Shown here piece after piece: positions 1-10,690 of a stretch of DNA of 64,000 nucleotides. Numbering within the stretch: position 1 is the stretch's first letter; every line of letters begins with the position of its first letter. The notes under the pieces are model-generated. The model had not been told where the DNA came from. It did no database searches and saw only the letters and a list, made by a program, of their open reading frames with translations. The stretch is taken from positions 178,553 through 242,552 of the forward strand of contig JBNGIQ010009372.1 in the NCBI GenBank assembly GCA_049999765.1. Reading direction: 5' to 3'. A program made the translations under genes and the position numbers. The stretch is from Phaeoceros laevis. Its lineage: Eukaryota > Anthocerotophyta > Anthocerotopsida > Notothyladales.

Positions 1-1
1 C

Positions 2-1309
2 ACAGTGGTGGGCAACTGCCTTGTAGATATGTATGCCAAATGTGGTAGCTTGGAAGACGCACGCCGAGTGTTTGACAGCTTGCAAACAAAGGATGTGGTC
101 ACATGGACTGCCATGATAGCTGCTTACGCTGAGCATGAGCATGGTCAAGATGCCCTTTCTCTGTATGAGAAGATGGAACAAGATGGCGTAGTTGTGGCTG
201 ACCCTGTTACATTTGCTTGCTTGGTGAAGGCATGTGCAAGTCTGGGAGCATTACAGCAGGGGAAGCAACTCCATTCACAGATTCTAGAGAGAGGACTTGA
301 AGCAGATACATTTGTGGGCAACAGCTTGGTGGACATGTATGCAAAATTTGGCAGGCTTAAAGATGCCCGCAGGGTGTTCGACAGTTTGCCCACAAAGGAT
401 GTGGTAACGTGGACTATGATGATAAATGGGTTTGGTCAAAGTAATGAAGGGCACAAAGCGATACAGTGTTTTCAGGAGATGATGCGGAATGGTGTTGAGG
501 CTAACGCGACCACTTTTACTTGCCTTCTGGTAGCCTGCAGTCATGATGGCCTTGTAGAGGAGGGTCGGCAGTTATTCACATCCATGGTGGAAGAATGTGG
601 TATCAGACCTACTGTTGAGCATCACAATTGCATGGTTGATCTGCTTGGTCGAGCAGGCTATCTGGATGAGGCTGAGAAAATCTTGTTGTCATATGAGAAC
701 AACGATGTTGGTTTCATGTCTTTGCTAAATGCCTGCAAATGCCACGGTGATCTAGAGCGGGGAATGCGGTGTTTTGAAAGTCTTATGAGATCCGACTTTC
801 AGAATGCAGGGGCCTACGTGCTCATGGGAAACATTTATGCAGATGCTGGTAGATGGTCAGACGTAGAGAGGATTGAAAGCTTGAGAAAGGCGGCTGGAGC
901 TAACAAAAAAGCTGCAGTGGCAGGTATCGAGGTGGACAAGCATGTACATACGTTTGCTGTGGGTGAAGAAAGGGGGGACATTTCTGTTAAGGTACGAAGT
1001 GTAAATAGTCGGTTGAGGGAGGAAGGAAGCCATGTGCCGCACACGGAGCTGGTGCTCAAGAGAGCGTCTGAGGAGGAGAAGGAAGATGACCTGTGCGGTC
1101 ATGCTGAGAAGCTGGCCTTGGCGTATGGGCTCGTGAACACTCCTGATGGCACACCTCTATTGATCACTAAGAACCTGCGGATGTGCGGTGACTGCCATAG
1201 TTCCACGGAGATCATGTCAAGGATTGAAAAGAGGGAGATTATTGTGAGGGATGCGCACCGTATCCACCGGTTCGTGGACGGATCCTGTCATTGTGGGGGC
1301 CGGCCGTGA
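2..1309 (+). CDS. DYW-type PPR protein, GRP C-terminal variant (5' partial)
   Basis: 3' part of a pentatricopeptide repeat protein, open at the window edge; 435 visible codons, no intron. About seven P/L/S repeats are visible (for example YAKCGSLEDARRVFDSL and YAKFGRLKDARRVFDSL), followed by E1/E2-like repeats and a DYW deaminase domain in roughly the last 135 residues. The deaminase zinc ligands are present: HAEK near visible residue 371 (HxE) and CGDCH near residue 397 (CxxCH). Proteins of this family bind organelle transcripts and edit pyrimidines. Two features are unusual. The usual Pro-Gly box before the domain reads KKAAVAGIEV, and the protein ends DGSCHCGGRP rather than with Asp-Tyr-Trp. 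GRP-ending domains belong to a clade linked to U-to-C editing in hornworts, lycophytes and ferns. The target site cannot be told from sequence alone. Confidence 0.93.
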   Translation, partial: TVVGNCLVDMYAKCGSLEDARRVFDSLQTKDVVTWTAMIAAYAEHEHGQDALSLYEKMEQDGVVVADPVTFACLVKACASLGALQQGKQLHSQILERGLEADTFVGNSLVDMYAKFGRLKDARRVFDSLPTKDVVTWTMMINGFGQSNEGHKAIQCFQEMMRNGVEANATTFTCLLVACSHDGLVEEGRQLFTSMVEECGIRPTVEHHNCMVDLLGRAGYLDEAEKILLSYENNDVGFMSLLNACKCHGDLERGMRCFESLMRSDFQNAGAYVLMGNIYADAGRWSDVERIESLRKAAGANKKAAVAGIEVDKHVHTFAVGEERGDISVKVRSVNSRLREEGSHVPHTELVLKRASEEEKEDDLCGHAEKLALAYGLVNTPDGTPLLITKNLRMCGDCHSSTEIMSRIEKREIIVRDAHRIHRFVDGSCHCGGRP

Positions 1310-1881
1310 CGGCGTCCTTGTCAGGCTTTCATGTCAGTACCGTAAAGCCTTCTTTCCCCACACTTGTAGGCTTCTAGCCAGGAAGCCCTCCAACTTAAAT
1401 TGGCTACATAAACGAAGTTTATTAAGTAGAAGCCGTGGATATGCGGTCTCTGTTTGTGAGACGCAAGTAGCTTCCTGAAGGGCTGAGCGGCGGAGCTTCT
1501 GTGGATCGGCTCAGTTTGTGTGTTTGTGAAGATGCAAGTTAGGAATTTTATTGAATAATATCTTCTCAAGTGAAAGATGCTACTGGCGCCGTGATTCAGG
1601 TGTCGGCGCGTAGCTCGAGCTGATTTTAGCTACACGGGGGACTGGATTTCCTACCTTCCTGGCATATTTTGCGGTGAGACTGGCAAGCTTGGCAGCTGCA
1701 TTAGAACGGTTGCCTGGGGAGTTTAACGTGGCGTGCATCAGCAAACAATCCGTATCACTTTATTTCCTGGCACCCGATCCTAGCCGTCCCGGTTACTCCG
1801 CTACATCGCCTTACTGCTCTATACAGATGCACTTGGCCGTGACAAAAAAATTGTTACAAATCCCCCCAGAGACGAGTGGCG
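1310..1881. other. Intergenic: PPR 3' flank and PXN promoter/leader
   Basis: No coding region is supported here. Short open frames exist but show no family resemblance or splice continuity. An AT-rich stretch near 1545-1562 (TTGAATAATATC) could serve PPR mRNA 3' processing. The remainder must hold the promoter and leader of the carrier gene that starts at 1882. Confidence 0.5.
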
Positions 1882-4550
1882 ATGTCGGATGCAGCTATCA
1901 ACGGATTGGCAGGGGCTGGAGGTGGCATTGTTGCCCAGCTTTTGACCTACCCTCTACAGGCTGTACGTTTTTCCGTCCCAGCCTGCCCAATTTAAATTGA
2001 TGATGAGCACCAGTGCAAAGTGAGGAATACCTTGTGAAACATTACTGAGCTGTGGCTCGAACCTACAGATTTATCGGCCAAGCTGACCTTTATCCTTTCC
2101 CTTGGTTTTCTCCTTGGCAGGTCAATACTCGAGAGCAGACCGAGAGGAAGGGGAAAGCAGTTCTGATTAGAAGCGTCGCTGACATTTCATCATCAGGTGG
2201 ATCTCTTCGTCCAGCGAAACTCCCACAGGGCACATTGCAGAAGTTGTGGGAGGTAACTTTGGTTGCATTTTCAGCTTGCAAAGATGGGCAGTCGATCAAC
2301 CATGCACTAGACAACCTCCAGTCTGCACTTTCAAACCTTTTCTTGTGCAGGAAGGTCATGGTTTGTAGAGTGAAGCAGTTTGGGTCTATGAGGTGGTTTT
2401 TGTTGCTGTTTTCTCCTTGCTGATGACAGTGATCATATGAAGCAGGTGATCAGACACGAAGGTTGGGGAGGCTTATACAGGGGCCTTCTTCCTTCCTTGG
2501 TAGGAACTGTTGCTTCTCAGGTACAGTCGCTGCTCACACAAGTTGAACTGTCGTAAGTTTGTATTGTCATTCCAAAGAACAGGGAGCTGTTAAACAGGAC
2601 AAAGTGCCATCTCAGATAGGGCTGAGATGCGGGCCAAGCATGATGTTGGCTGCTATTGAGCAATTTGCACTACAAAGTAGGAAAATTGATTGCTCATTAA
2701 GTGTAACAGCTGAGTTTCACACATACTTTTGGTGATATCCAGATGGATGTCTTTGATTAGACCTAACGTTGTCGTATTGCAGGCTGTCTATTACTACTTC
2801 TATCAGCTTTTCAAAAATGAAGCAGAGGCTCGTGCTCAGCGACGGAAGCGATCAGGCTCTGGTGATGGCACTTTAGGCATGTTTGGAGCCCTTGTTGTGG
2901 CTGCAATGGCAGGGTAATGCTGATATGAGCTGAATCTGGACCGCCTTGGGATTTTGCTGCCAGCTTTTAACTCGGTGCAATTGCAGTTGTGGTTCCTCAT
3001 CCGAGTTGTGAACTGGGTATCATGGTTTGAACTCACCCACGCTTAATGTGCTTTGCAGATGCGTGAATGTGCTGTTGACAAATCCTATTTGGGTAGTTGT
3101 CACACAAATGCAGGTATGTCTGGTAATTCACGTGAGAAGTTTTCCCTTTGTTCGAGAATTTCGGCAACAAGTTTTACATCTTTAATTGAAGGAAACAATG
3201 TGCTTTTACAATCATCATGAGGAATCAGGCCTATCCACTTTCATGTTTCATATGCAGACTCACGCACAAGCCCAGAAGAAAGCAGCGGAGCTTGGTAGAG
3301 CTGCAACTTCTGATGTAGAAAAGCCTGTCCCACATGCTGCTGAGTTTCCACCACTTGTCCCCAGGGTGCACCTCAAAGTTGGAGCTATTGATGTGGTGAG
3401 AAGACACAAGGAGCATGAGTATGTCCGTTTCGAGTAGTAGCTATGTTGTAAAGGTCAAACTGCGAGGTTTATGTGGACTTATGGTTTGCTGGTGGATTAC
3501 ATCAAGCTTTTTGGCGGATTTGCATTAAGGAAACTGAGGGGAAGGTGACGCACGAGTGTCATTTGTTATTTCAAAGACTAAGGAGTTCGTGTATATCCAG
3601 GTGCATGAGCTTTACAAGGAATCTGGGGTTTTCGGGTATTGGAGGGGTGTTGTGCCGACCCTAATTATGGTGGGCGCTTGTGACCCTACAAAATTCTGTC
3701 CGATCAGATATTAATTGATACTTCAACTGAGCATCTTGTTTCTGGCTCTGGCTACAGGTGAGCAACCCTGCTATACAGTTCATGATCTATGAGACGTTAT
3801 TGAAAAAGTTGACTTCAAAACGGGTGCCAAATGCACATGGTGTCAAGTATGTTGGTGCTGGTGAGGTAGGCTGTCTGTACCCATAGAGCCACTTAACATG
3901 CGAGGAGCTGATCATTTCGTATAGACTTGACGTTAAGAGGTTCACTTCACCTTGGAGCAATTTGGCAGGTCTTCCTTCTTGGAGCTCTCGCGAAGCTGGG
4001 TGCTACCGTCATAACGTACCCACTGCTTGTTATCAAGGTTTGTTAGGTGACTCTTCAAAATGCACGAACACAAGAAGATGCTGTTCCTCCGCTGACGGGT
4101 TCTATGCTACAATTTGCAGTCTCGGCTCCAGGCCAAGCAGTATAAGGGACCCGACACATCTTCAAACTATACAGGTGATTGAAATTGCTGAATGAGAATG
4201 ATTGGATGTTTTTGCCTAAGGGAGTTCTTACTCCATTTAAGAAAGATGATTTTAGCTTTGCCTGTTTGCTAATTTTGATCATATTTGGTAGACACCGTTC
4301 TGCGCTAATCTCACTGATATCTTGGACTGATCGAGGTGGCCATTTTTGTGTTCTCCCAGGAACTATAGATGCCCTGGTAAAAATGATCCGGTATGAGGGC
4401 ATTGCTGGTTTTTACAGAGGCATGGGCACCAAAATTGTTCAGAGTGTTGTTGCGGCAGCGGTTCTGTTTGCAATCAAAGAGGAGCTGGTAAAGTCAGCTC
4501 GTGTTATTTTGAAAAGAAAACAGAAGTTGAAGACCACCAAACTGGTTTGA
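1882..4550 (+). CDS. PXN: Peroxisomal NAD carrier (mitochondrial carrier family)
   Basis: Eleven exons: 1882-1962, 2121-2252, 2446-2520, 2783-2913, 3059-3113, 3258-3395, 3601-3669, 3758-3865, 3969-4037, 4120-4174, 4360-4550; 367 residues. The N-terminus MSDAAINGLAGAGGGIVAQL is nearly identical to Arabidopsis PXN, as are VYYYFYQ, VLLTNPIWVVVTQMQ, LGATVITYPLLVIKSRLQAK and KIVQSV.AAAVLF.IKEELVK. Three carrier repeats are visible, with signature segments starting YPLQAVNTR, TNPIW and YPLLVIKSR. The family exchanges NAD (also AMP, and CoA in vitro) across the peroxisomal membrane to support beta-oxidation. All introns are GT-AG and every join keeps frame. The loop between repeats 1 and 2 and the C-terminal tail (KRKQKLKTTKLV) are divergent. 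The gene is convergent with the helicase, 270 bp apart. Confidence 0.95.
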
Positions 4551-4820
4551 TGAGCCATTACTTTAGACAGGTCAGCCATACAAGTAAACTTGGACACCCT
4601 CGGACAGTGACAAGTACAATCTGACCAATTCTATGCATCTCCACCACTTGCGACTTTTGGCATGGAAAAGTATTGCGAAAGTGCGCCAACCGGAATAAGC
4701 CCAACTGGCAAACTTCGAAGGTTATAACTATTTAAGCAAGAATAATAAATCTCTATCAGACGAGTAAATTAGATGCCACCTAACATGAACCAAGTCTGAC
4801 AGGTGGACAGGGAAGACCCA

Positions 4821-7800
4821 TTAGTGGTGGCTACCACTGATCACTAGTTTCTGTCTCACCATATGTTTTAGCCATGAAGCCCAGAAGGGATTGGACATCA
4901 GGGTGTTAGAGTTGCCAATTACTACCACACCCTTTCTTGCTCTTGTTAGCGCAACATTCATGCGCCGAGAGTCCACAAGAAACCCCAGCTTACCTTGCGG
5001 ATTTGAACGCACGGTGGACAGCACTATTACCTGCGCTTCACAAAAAATGGGACAATTACATTGGTCCTCATCGTCATTAGCCTTGCTTGACAAGGTTGAG
5101 TGGAATACCTCCTTCTCCCGTCCCTGGAAACCATCAACAGTTTTCACTTCCAAGCCCACGTACTTATCTTTGTTGTCGCCGTCGGCGGCCATAAGTAGAT
5201 CTTGCAACAGTCTGACCTGCAGCAGCTCTGCTTCAGCATTCGATGTCATAAAATGCGCCACCTAGGGTGCACATAAATTGTCAGATCAATTATGATCACC
5301 TGAGCACTGTAAGGGGCGATCACCCCTACTCCAAGGGGCCCACCATCAATATCACCACCACTAAGCAGGAGTGCCACAGTTTTGACAACCTGTACCAGGC
5401 CCAAAACCCTGCTTGTTAGATTTACAGAGCAACTAGGCGACCTATATGCAGCATATGTCTGCTTCCGATGGATCACCTGCAACAAGTAGAGAGGTCGACC
5501 TCAGTCAGGTCTACCTACCTGAAGTGCCTCTAGACGGTTGGACCAAGAGTTCCCCGTAAGTGTCGTTTCTTCCTTTCCATCGGGACAATCCACAAAAACG
5601 AGAGGCTGGTTTGGGTTTGGCCATTGGTACCTGACGCAGTCAAAATACAGCCACTTATTGATTAACTCGGATGAACATGACAATAAATCCACGCAAACAC
5701 AAAACATATTTCCAGGGAGCATCTGCATCAACAAATTAACCCTTTAGGGGCCGGCCTCTCTGAGGGCGTTGGATTGGATAGCAACTGTCCGCCATAGAAC
5801 ATTATAGATGGAAGTCTGGCTATCGCAGGATGCATCCTGAAGAAAAGAAACAGCCCTTTTTGTTTGTTTTTGCACTCGACAGAAATCATGTCAATGGCCT
5901 GATGCCGAACAAATAAACATAGGATGTGGGTGGGACAAACACAGTCTCCATCCGGATATTTTATTCTGAAATGACGGAAGTACTATGGATTCAGCACGTT
6001 CACACTTGGACACCAAGAAAATCGACCTGTATTGCGTGTTTAGCAGCAAAGGCTTTAGCCCACATGCCTGCAAGCGCTCGAAGAGACTGACCGCCAATCC
6101 TGCCTGATACACGTTTATTCAAATAAGCTTGAATCACCGCCTAGTATAGAAGGCCATAAATCACACGAAAGGTCTGAACAAAATAGTCTCATCACCTTGA
6201 GAGCATCTTGGGAGACCACAGTAGGCGGCAGTTGAGCAGGATCCCCAACCAGGACCACACGATCCGCCCCACTTTTCAACAGGGGAATCAAACTGACGGG
6301 CTCAGTTGCCTGAGGTAAAGACGGAGAAGACACAGATCAGAGGAAGCTCAGGTGTCAGGGGCACGATTTAGCGAAGCACTGACCACTGTAGACCTGTGTT
6401 GCTTCATCTATGACGCAGGCATGAAATTTATAGCCATCCAACACTGGGTCACCAGCCCCGACACAGGTTGATGCAACAACTTCAGCCCTGCAAGTAAGAT
6501 AAACCACGTGCTGAGGGATATGAACTAATGGGCGACTATGACCCCTGGATAGCGTATCACGCCAAAATGCACGCACATTAACATCTTAAAACTGCACCTC
6601 TTTGTGGAATGGCAAGAGAGAGAGGTGGTGAGAGTGGCAGGCACGTACTTGTCAAGGACTGCCTTGGTGGCTTCAGCTTCAAGTGCAATAGCTTTCTCCC
6701 AGGTAGATGTAGCCTCTTTTGCATTAAGTATTCGTTTCTCCTTATTGTTAATTTGCCTCGCAGTCTCTCTCTGCATAGCAGACTCTTGTCTAAGTTGACG
6801 AGCCTTCTGCATCTTCGGGTGCGCTGCTATCTGAGCCTCGATGGTTGCCTCTCGCAACTCCTCTTTTACCTGCAATGCGCAGTCAACGCAAAGTAACTTA
6901 CCAATCTGTGGTTACTCAAAGCATGTCGTGAACCCATTTCAGGCCTTTAGCCACAATGTTATGCACCTTGACAGGTTGACCAACTCGCAAAACATTGAGG
7001 CCATGCTCCAGTAGTCCTTCCACCATATTATCAACTGCGACATTACTGAACAAACATGTGACAGTCAATTTGGATTGAATTGCACATGAAATAGTAAAGC
7101 ACTTCACAGGAGCAACGAGATACCCGTAATTTTACATTCTACAGAGTAGGACAGTTAAAAGACAAAGTGTGACATGGCAGACCTGTCTGCACAAGCTAGG
7201 ACCTTCCCTTGGCCACTTCGACAAAAAGCACGGATGAACTGCACAAGTGTCTTAGTTTTTCCTGATCACAATCAGAGAGAAGTGAATGACTAACGGCCTG
7301 CACATACAGTTGACATAACTAAGTCAGATATACATACCTGTTCCAGGTGGCCCTTGCCATAGTGTTACTCGCTGAGACATACCAGCAAGCAAGGCAGCTT
7401 CTTGACTTTGATTTAGATCAGTATTTAGGTTGTTTAGCACTGTCTTCAATAGTGAGGAGAAAGCTGAGAGCTTCTTACCACGTACACAGCTACAAGGGCT
7501 AGTGGCTACAGTTAAGGCCTCCAGGGCAAGTTTATTTACTTCAGCGTGACAGTCCTCATACTGGTGACCAAGGACAGCTTGGCTGTCGACTTTCAATAGA
7601 GCTGCCTCTGAACTGAGAATCACATTCCTAATTGCCAACAACCCCTCTCCAAGTATCAGAGACTCATCCACGGTTAATCCTCTTGTAATGCCAGGGGACA
7701 GGTTTGCCGGAATCTGTACACGGATTGATTCCACGGAGCCCTGCCGGATAGAAGTGGATGAAAACAAATCAACAGCTGATACACAACGCTCAAAGGACAC

Positions 7801-9232
7801 CCTGTTGGCGGAAAGATCTAGACGCCACCTAGGATGGACCTTTATCAACCTAGCTTGGGTGGCAGTGACTGTCACCCGTAGAAACCTGTGCCACACTTCA
7901 ATTTCAGCTTCTCGGGAATGAAAATGTTAGCTCATCCGACAGCTCTGAAATGATTCTAGCAATGATGAGTAAGAACTTGTACTAGTTCAGAGCTTACACA
8001 CCTTCTTGCCCTCTCCATGACCACCCCTTCTATCACATCATCCTCCATTGGAGAGTTTTGGCTTATAGCTACAACATCACCCTGCATATCGAATCAGAAG
8101 GTGTTAGCTTCTGAGTGTTCAAGTCAATCCAGACGCGCTTAGCTCCTTGCTTGTGGTCTGCCCAACTCGGACACATGGAGGCAACACCAAGGCCCAGATC
8201 GGAGACTTTACTTGAGTGAATTGATGATGCAAAGGTAGAAAACCATCCCCACGTGCAGAGAAAAACCGCAGGATCCGCTCCCTATAACACCCACACAAAC
8301 TAAGCAGCCTCAAAAACATCGTCAGATCACCAGAAGCAGCACTCCATATGCAATGACATCACGCTATCATGTCCAGTTGCTTGCCTCTTAGAAATGGGCG
8401 GCCAGGCCAGGCAAGTAGCTTGGACAAAACATCCTTGACTGACTTTCCCCTCACCGATACAAATTCCCCGCTGAAGACACGGACAGATCAAACAGTGCCA
8501 GACCCTCGTCTTGTAGTCTTCGTTTCGGCCAGGTCTCCAAACGCTCTTTCATCACCTGCATCTCCTCACACTGGAGCGTAAAACAGAATTTTAGATGAAC
8601 ATTCTGTAGTGTGCCCTGGCAACCCTCAAACACATCTGACCATCGCCAATTTACAAGACGTGCTGAGAAACTTTCCACACCAGCTCATCTTGCAAAGCCT
8701 GAATGAAACGGGACCGGTACGTGTTCACAGCCTGTCGCTTGAGCTCTTGCTTCTTCGCCCGCTGCCTGGTGCCAGCCTCCGGAATCGCTTCTCCTTTTTT
8801 GCAAACGGTAATTCCTTGTACCTTTGTATGTTCTCTCCATCCTCCCTTCCGCAAACTAGAGGCTCCTGATCCACCTAATGAGCCAGGGAATACATCCCGA
8901 CTTGTCTCAATAGTGGCGAGAGTCAAGCCAGCAGCGGAGAAAGCAGCCGCATTCATGACTACTACAGCATAAAACTGGGAGGATGACTTGCAAGAATGCA
9001 AAAGCGGCGAATTGTGGACTTGGTCGCCCGATCTGAATTGGAATCGTAGCTCTCTAAGTCCCCAATTGCAATGGAAAGGCCGTTGGGGTAAAAGCATCCA
9101 GTGCCGAAGTAAAAAGTAAAAGCAAGCTGCAGTTGTTCTGCGCCGCCGTCTCGTGACCGCCAGTGGCGCTCCACGGCGCCAGGACCTGGAAAGGGCTGAG
9201 CCACATCTGGCAGGCCGAATTACCTTGGGCAC
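4821..9232 (-). CDS. SF1B helicase, UPF1/IGHMBP2 (SMUBP2)-like, possibly organelle-targeted
   Basis: Exons in transcript order: 9232-about 8660, 8570-8455, 8281-8212, 8081-about 8000, about 7909-7338, 7261-7183, 7045-6967, 6869-6649, 6487-6394, 6309-6196, 6103-6027, 5836-5741, 5630-5519, 5389-5300, 5216-5109, 5030-4821. Helicase motifs in order: GPPGTGKT split by an intron; [13 protein letters not shown]; a Glu/Ala/Lys-rich coiled-coil insert in exon 8; [56 protein letters not shown]. Such proteins unwind RNA or DNA 5'-to-3' with ATP. The protein ends soon after motif VI, without the R3H or AN1 domains of animal IGHMBP2. The start is uncertain: Met at 9232, or Met at 8956, whose leader ([20 protein letters not shown]) looks like a transit peptide. 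The exon 1/2 donor and the exon 4/5 junction are approximate. Confidence 0.85.
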
Positions 9233-9369
9233 ATGGCATGTGGTAACCCAAGCGCTTAAATCGCAGTGGGTCCCTCACACTGGCGTCATGGCAGAACCAT
9301 GCAGCGTAATGACTCGTGACTCGTGCCGAGGCATGCGCCATGCTGCATCTTCCGTGTGGATGTTAGAGG

Positions 9370-9490
9370 CATGACCCATAGTGCCCACAAGCGGCGCTTC
9401 CCCGATTCTTTCATAAAAATCGCGCACTCGTTATTTCGTAATAAAATTTTGAATTTTTCATAAAATAAGGGATCCCAAAAAGTTGCAAAA
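9370..9490. repeat. Dispersed repeat copy A (partner at 63760-63900)
   Basis: Shares with 63760-63900 the ordered landmarks CCATAGTGCCC, a GC-rich CGCTTCC segment, GATTCTTTCATA, a TCG..GCAC block, TTTCGT and TAAAATAAGGG followed by CC and an A run. Both copies lie in the same orientation, just upstream of a minus-strand gene (helicase here, SOQ1 there). No coding potential is seen. It could be a short non-autonomous element or a promoter module. Confidence 0.6.
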
Positions 9491-10405
9491 ACTAGGGTAG
9501 GGTGGCATATCACCTTAGTTGAGGTAGGAAACCCTTGGTGGGTCCGTGGCGTAATTATATTGTTCAACGTTTCACCCAATAAAGAACGAGCTTGACATTG
9601 CTAAAATGAAGTGAATGTCACGCGCAAACTCTATATCAAAAAAGTTACTATGAAACTCCCTTTGTAGAATTCCATGTATGTGGAATGCCTCTTTTTGAAA
9701 AACAAAGGAGCAGTCTCTGGTTAGGTTCAAAAGGGTAGCTGCTTGTTCACACAAAAAATGCTGAAGGCAAACATGCAGTTGTCTATTGAAGTTCAAAAGG
9801 TCAGCTACTTGGTCAAATCCAAAATATTGACACAAAAAAGACAAATGTCTGTTGAAAAGCATGGGCAAAGGGGGACCTTAATGGGACTATGTAAACCTCT
9901 TCAAACATCAACAACAACAATTGAAGTCCAAAAAAGCATGTGCATGTTGGCTCTTTGTGGTTCCAAGTCAAGAAGGCTCTAGTCCAAAAATGCAGTTGTC
10001 TGTGGTCTAAAAAGGTAGCACTGCCTGTGTTCCATTAATGCAATTATCTGTGGTCGAATTTGTCGAACTGCTTCTATATCGAATTCTACTTTTGTGTTGA
10101 ATTGAGGTAGTGAACTCTACCTCTGTCTATTTTGTTATCGCTGAATTCTGACCTTCTGTCCAACTCTTTTGCCAAACTCTCCTATTGCATTTTCATGTCA
10201 GACTCCCTATCATGTGGGACTACATGTGTAGAACTCCTCCTACCGAAAAAAAAGGGACCTGCCTATTGAAGTCTAAAAAGAACCTGCATGTTTTTTTTGG
10301 CAACTTTGGAACTTCATAAATAAGCGAGAAAACAATACATATGACGGTGTTTAATCCTTTTCTCCTATTCTACGATGTTAAGATTTCTAACATTTATACA
10401 AATAT
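9491..10405. repeat. AT-rich intergenic DNA made of decayed short repeats
   Basis: No gene is seen. The segment is built from diverged recurrences of phrases such as TGCAGTTGTCTATTGAAG, TGCAGTTGTCTGTGGTC, GTCCAAAAA, AAAAGGTAGC and AACTC-T-CTA between about 9700 and 10290. This looks like an old, eroded tandem or nested repeat. No open frame longer than about 100 codons is convincing. Confidence 0.5.
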
Positions 10406-10537
10406 TGTCGTGCGAGAATATGTCGGGCTGTGCTGTGTCGCTTGAATCATCCTGAGCACGTGTTTAGCCACCAACAGTTACTGTACCCACAACCAGGAAA
10501 CAAGTAGTGCAGAAAGAGAAAAGCACGGCTGTTTACA
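10406..10537 (-). repeat. 132-bp LTR, copy 1
   Basis: Read on the minus strand it begins TGTAAACAGC and ends CGCACGACA, giving the TG...CA ends of a long terminal repeat. It has the same length and nearly the same sequence as 10541-10672, from which it is separated by only 3 bp (TGC), and as 12060-12191 in inverted orientation. It is closest to the inverted copy (shared GCACGGCTG and the CCTGAGC variant). Confidence 0.75.
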
Positions 10538-10540
10538 TGC

Positions 10541-10672
10541 TGTCGTGCGAGAATATGTCGGGCTGTGCTGAGTCGCTTGAATCATCATGAGCATGTGTTT
10601 AGCCACCAACAGCTACTGTACCCACAACCAGGAAACAAGTAGTGCAGAAAGAGAAAAGCACTGCTGTTTACA
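10541..10672 (-). repeat. 132-bp LTR, copy 2: 3' LTR of the integrase element
   Basis: On the minus strand this LTR follows the integrase/PHD reading frame. It is immediately preceded by a purine run of eight G (10673-10680 on the plus strand is eight C), which fits a polypurine tract. It begins TGTAAACAGC and ends CGCACGACA. No target-site duplication can be recognised because copy 1 abuts it. Confidence 0.75.
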
Positions 10673-10690
10673 CCCCCCCCAGCTCCTTGA

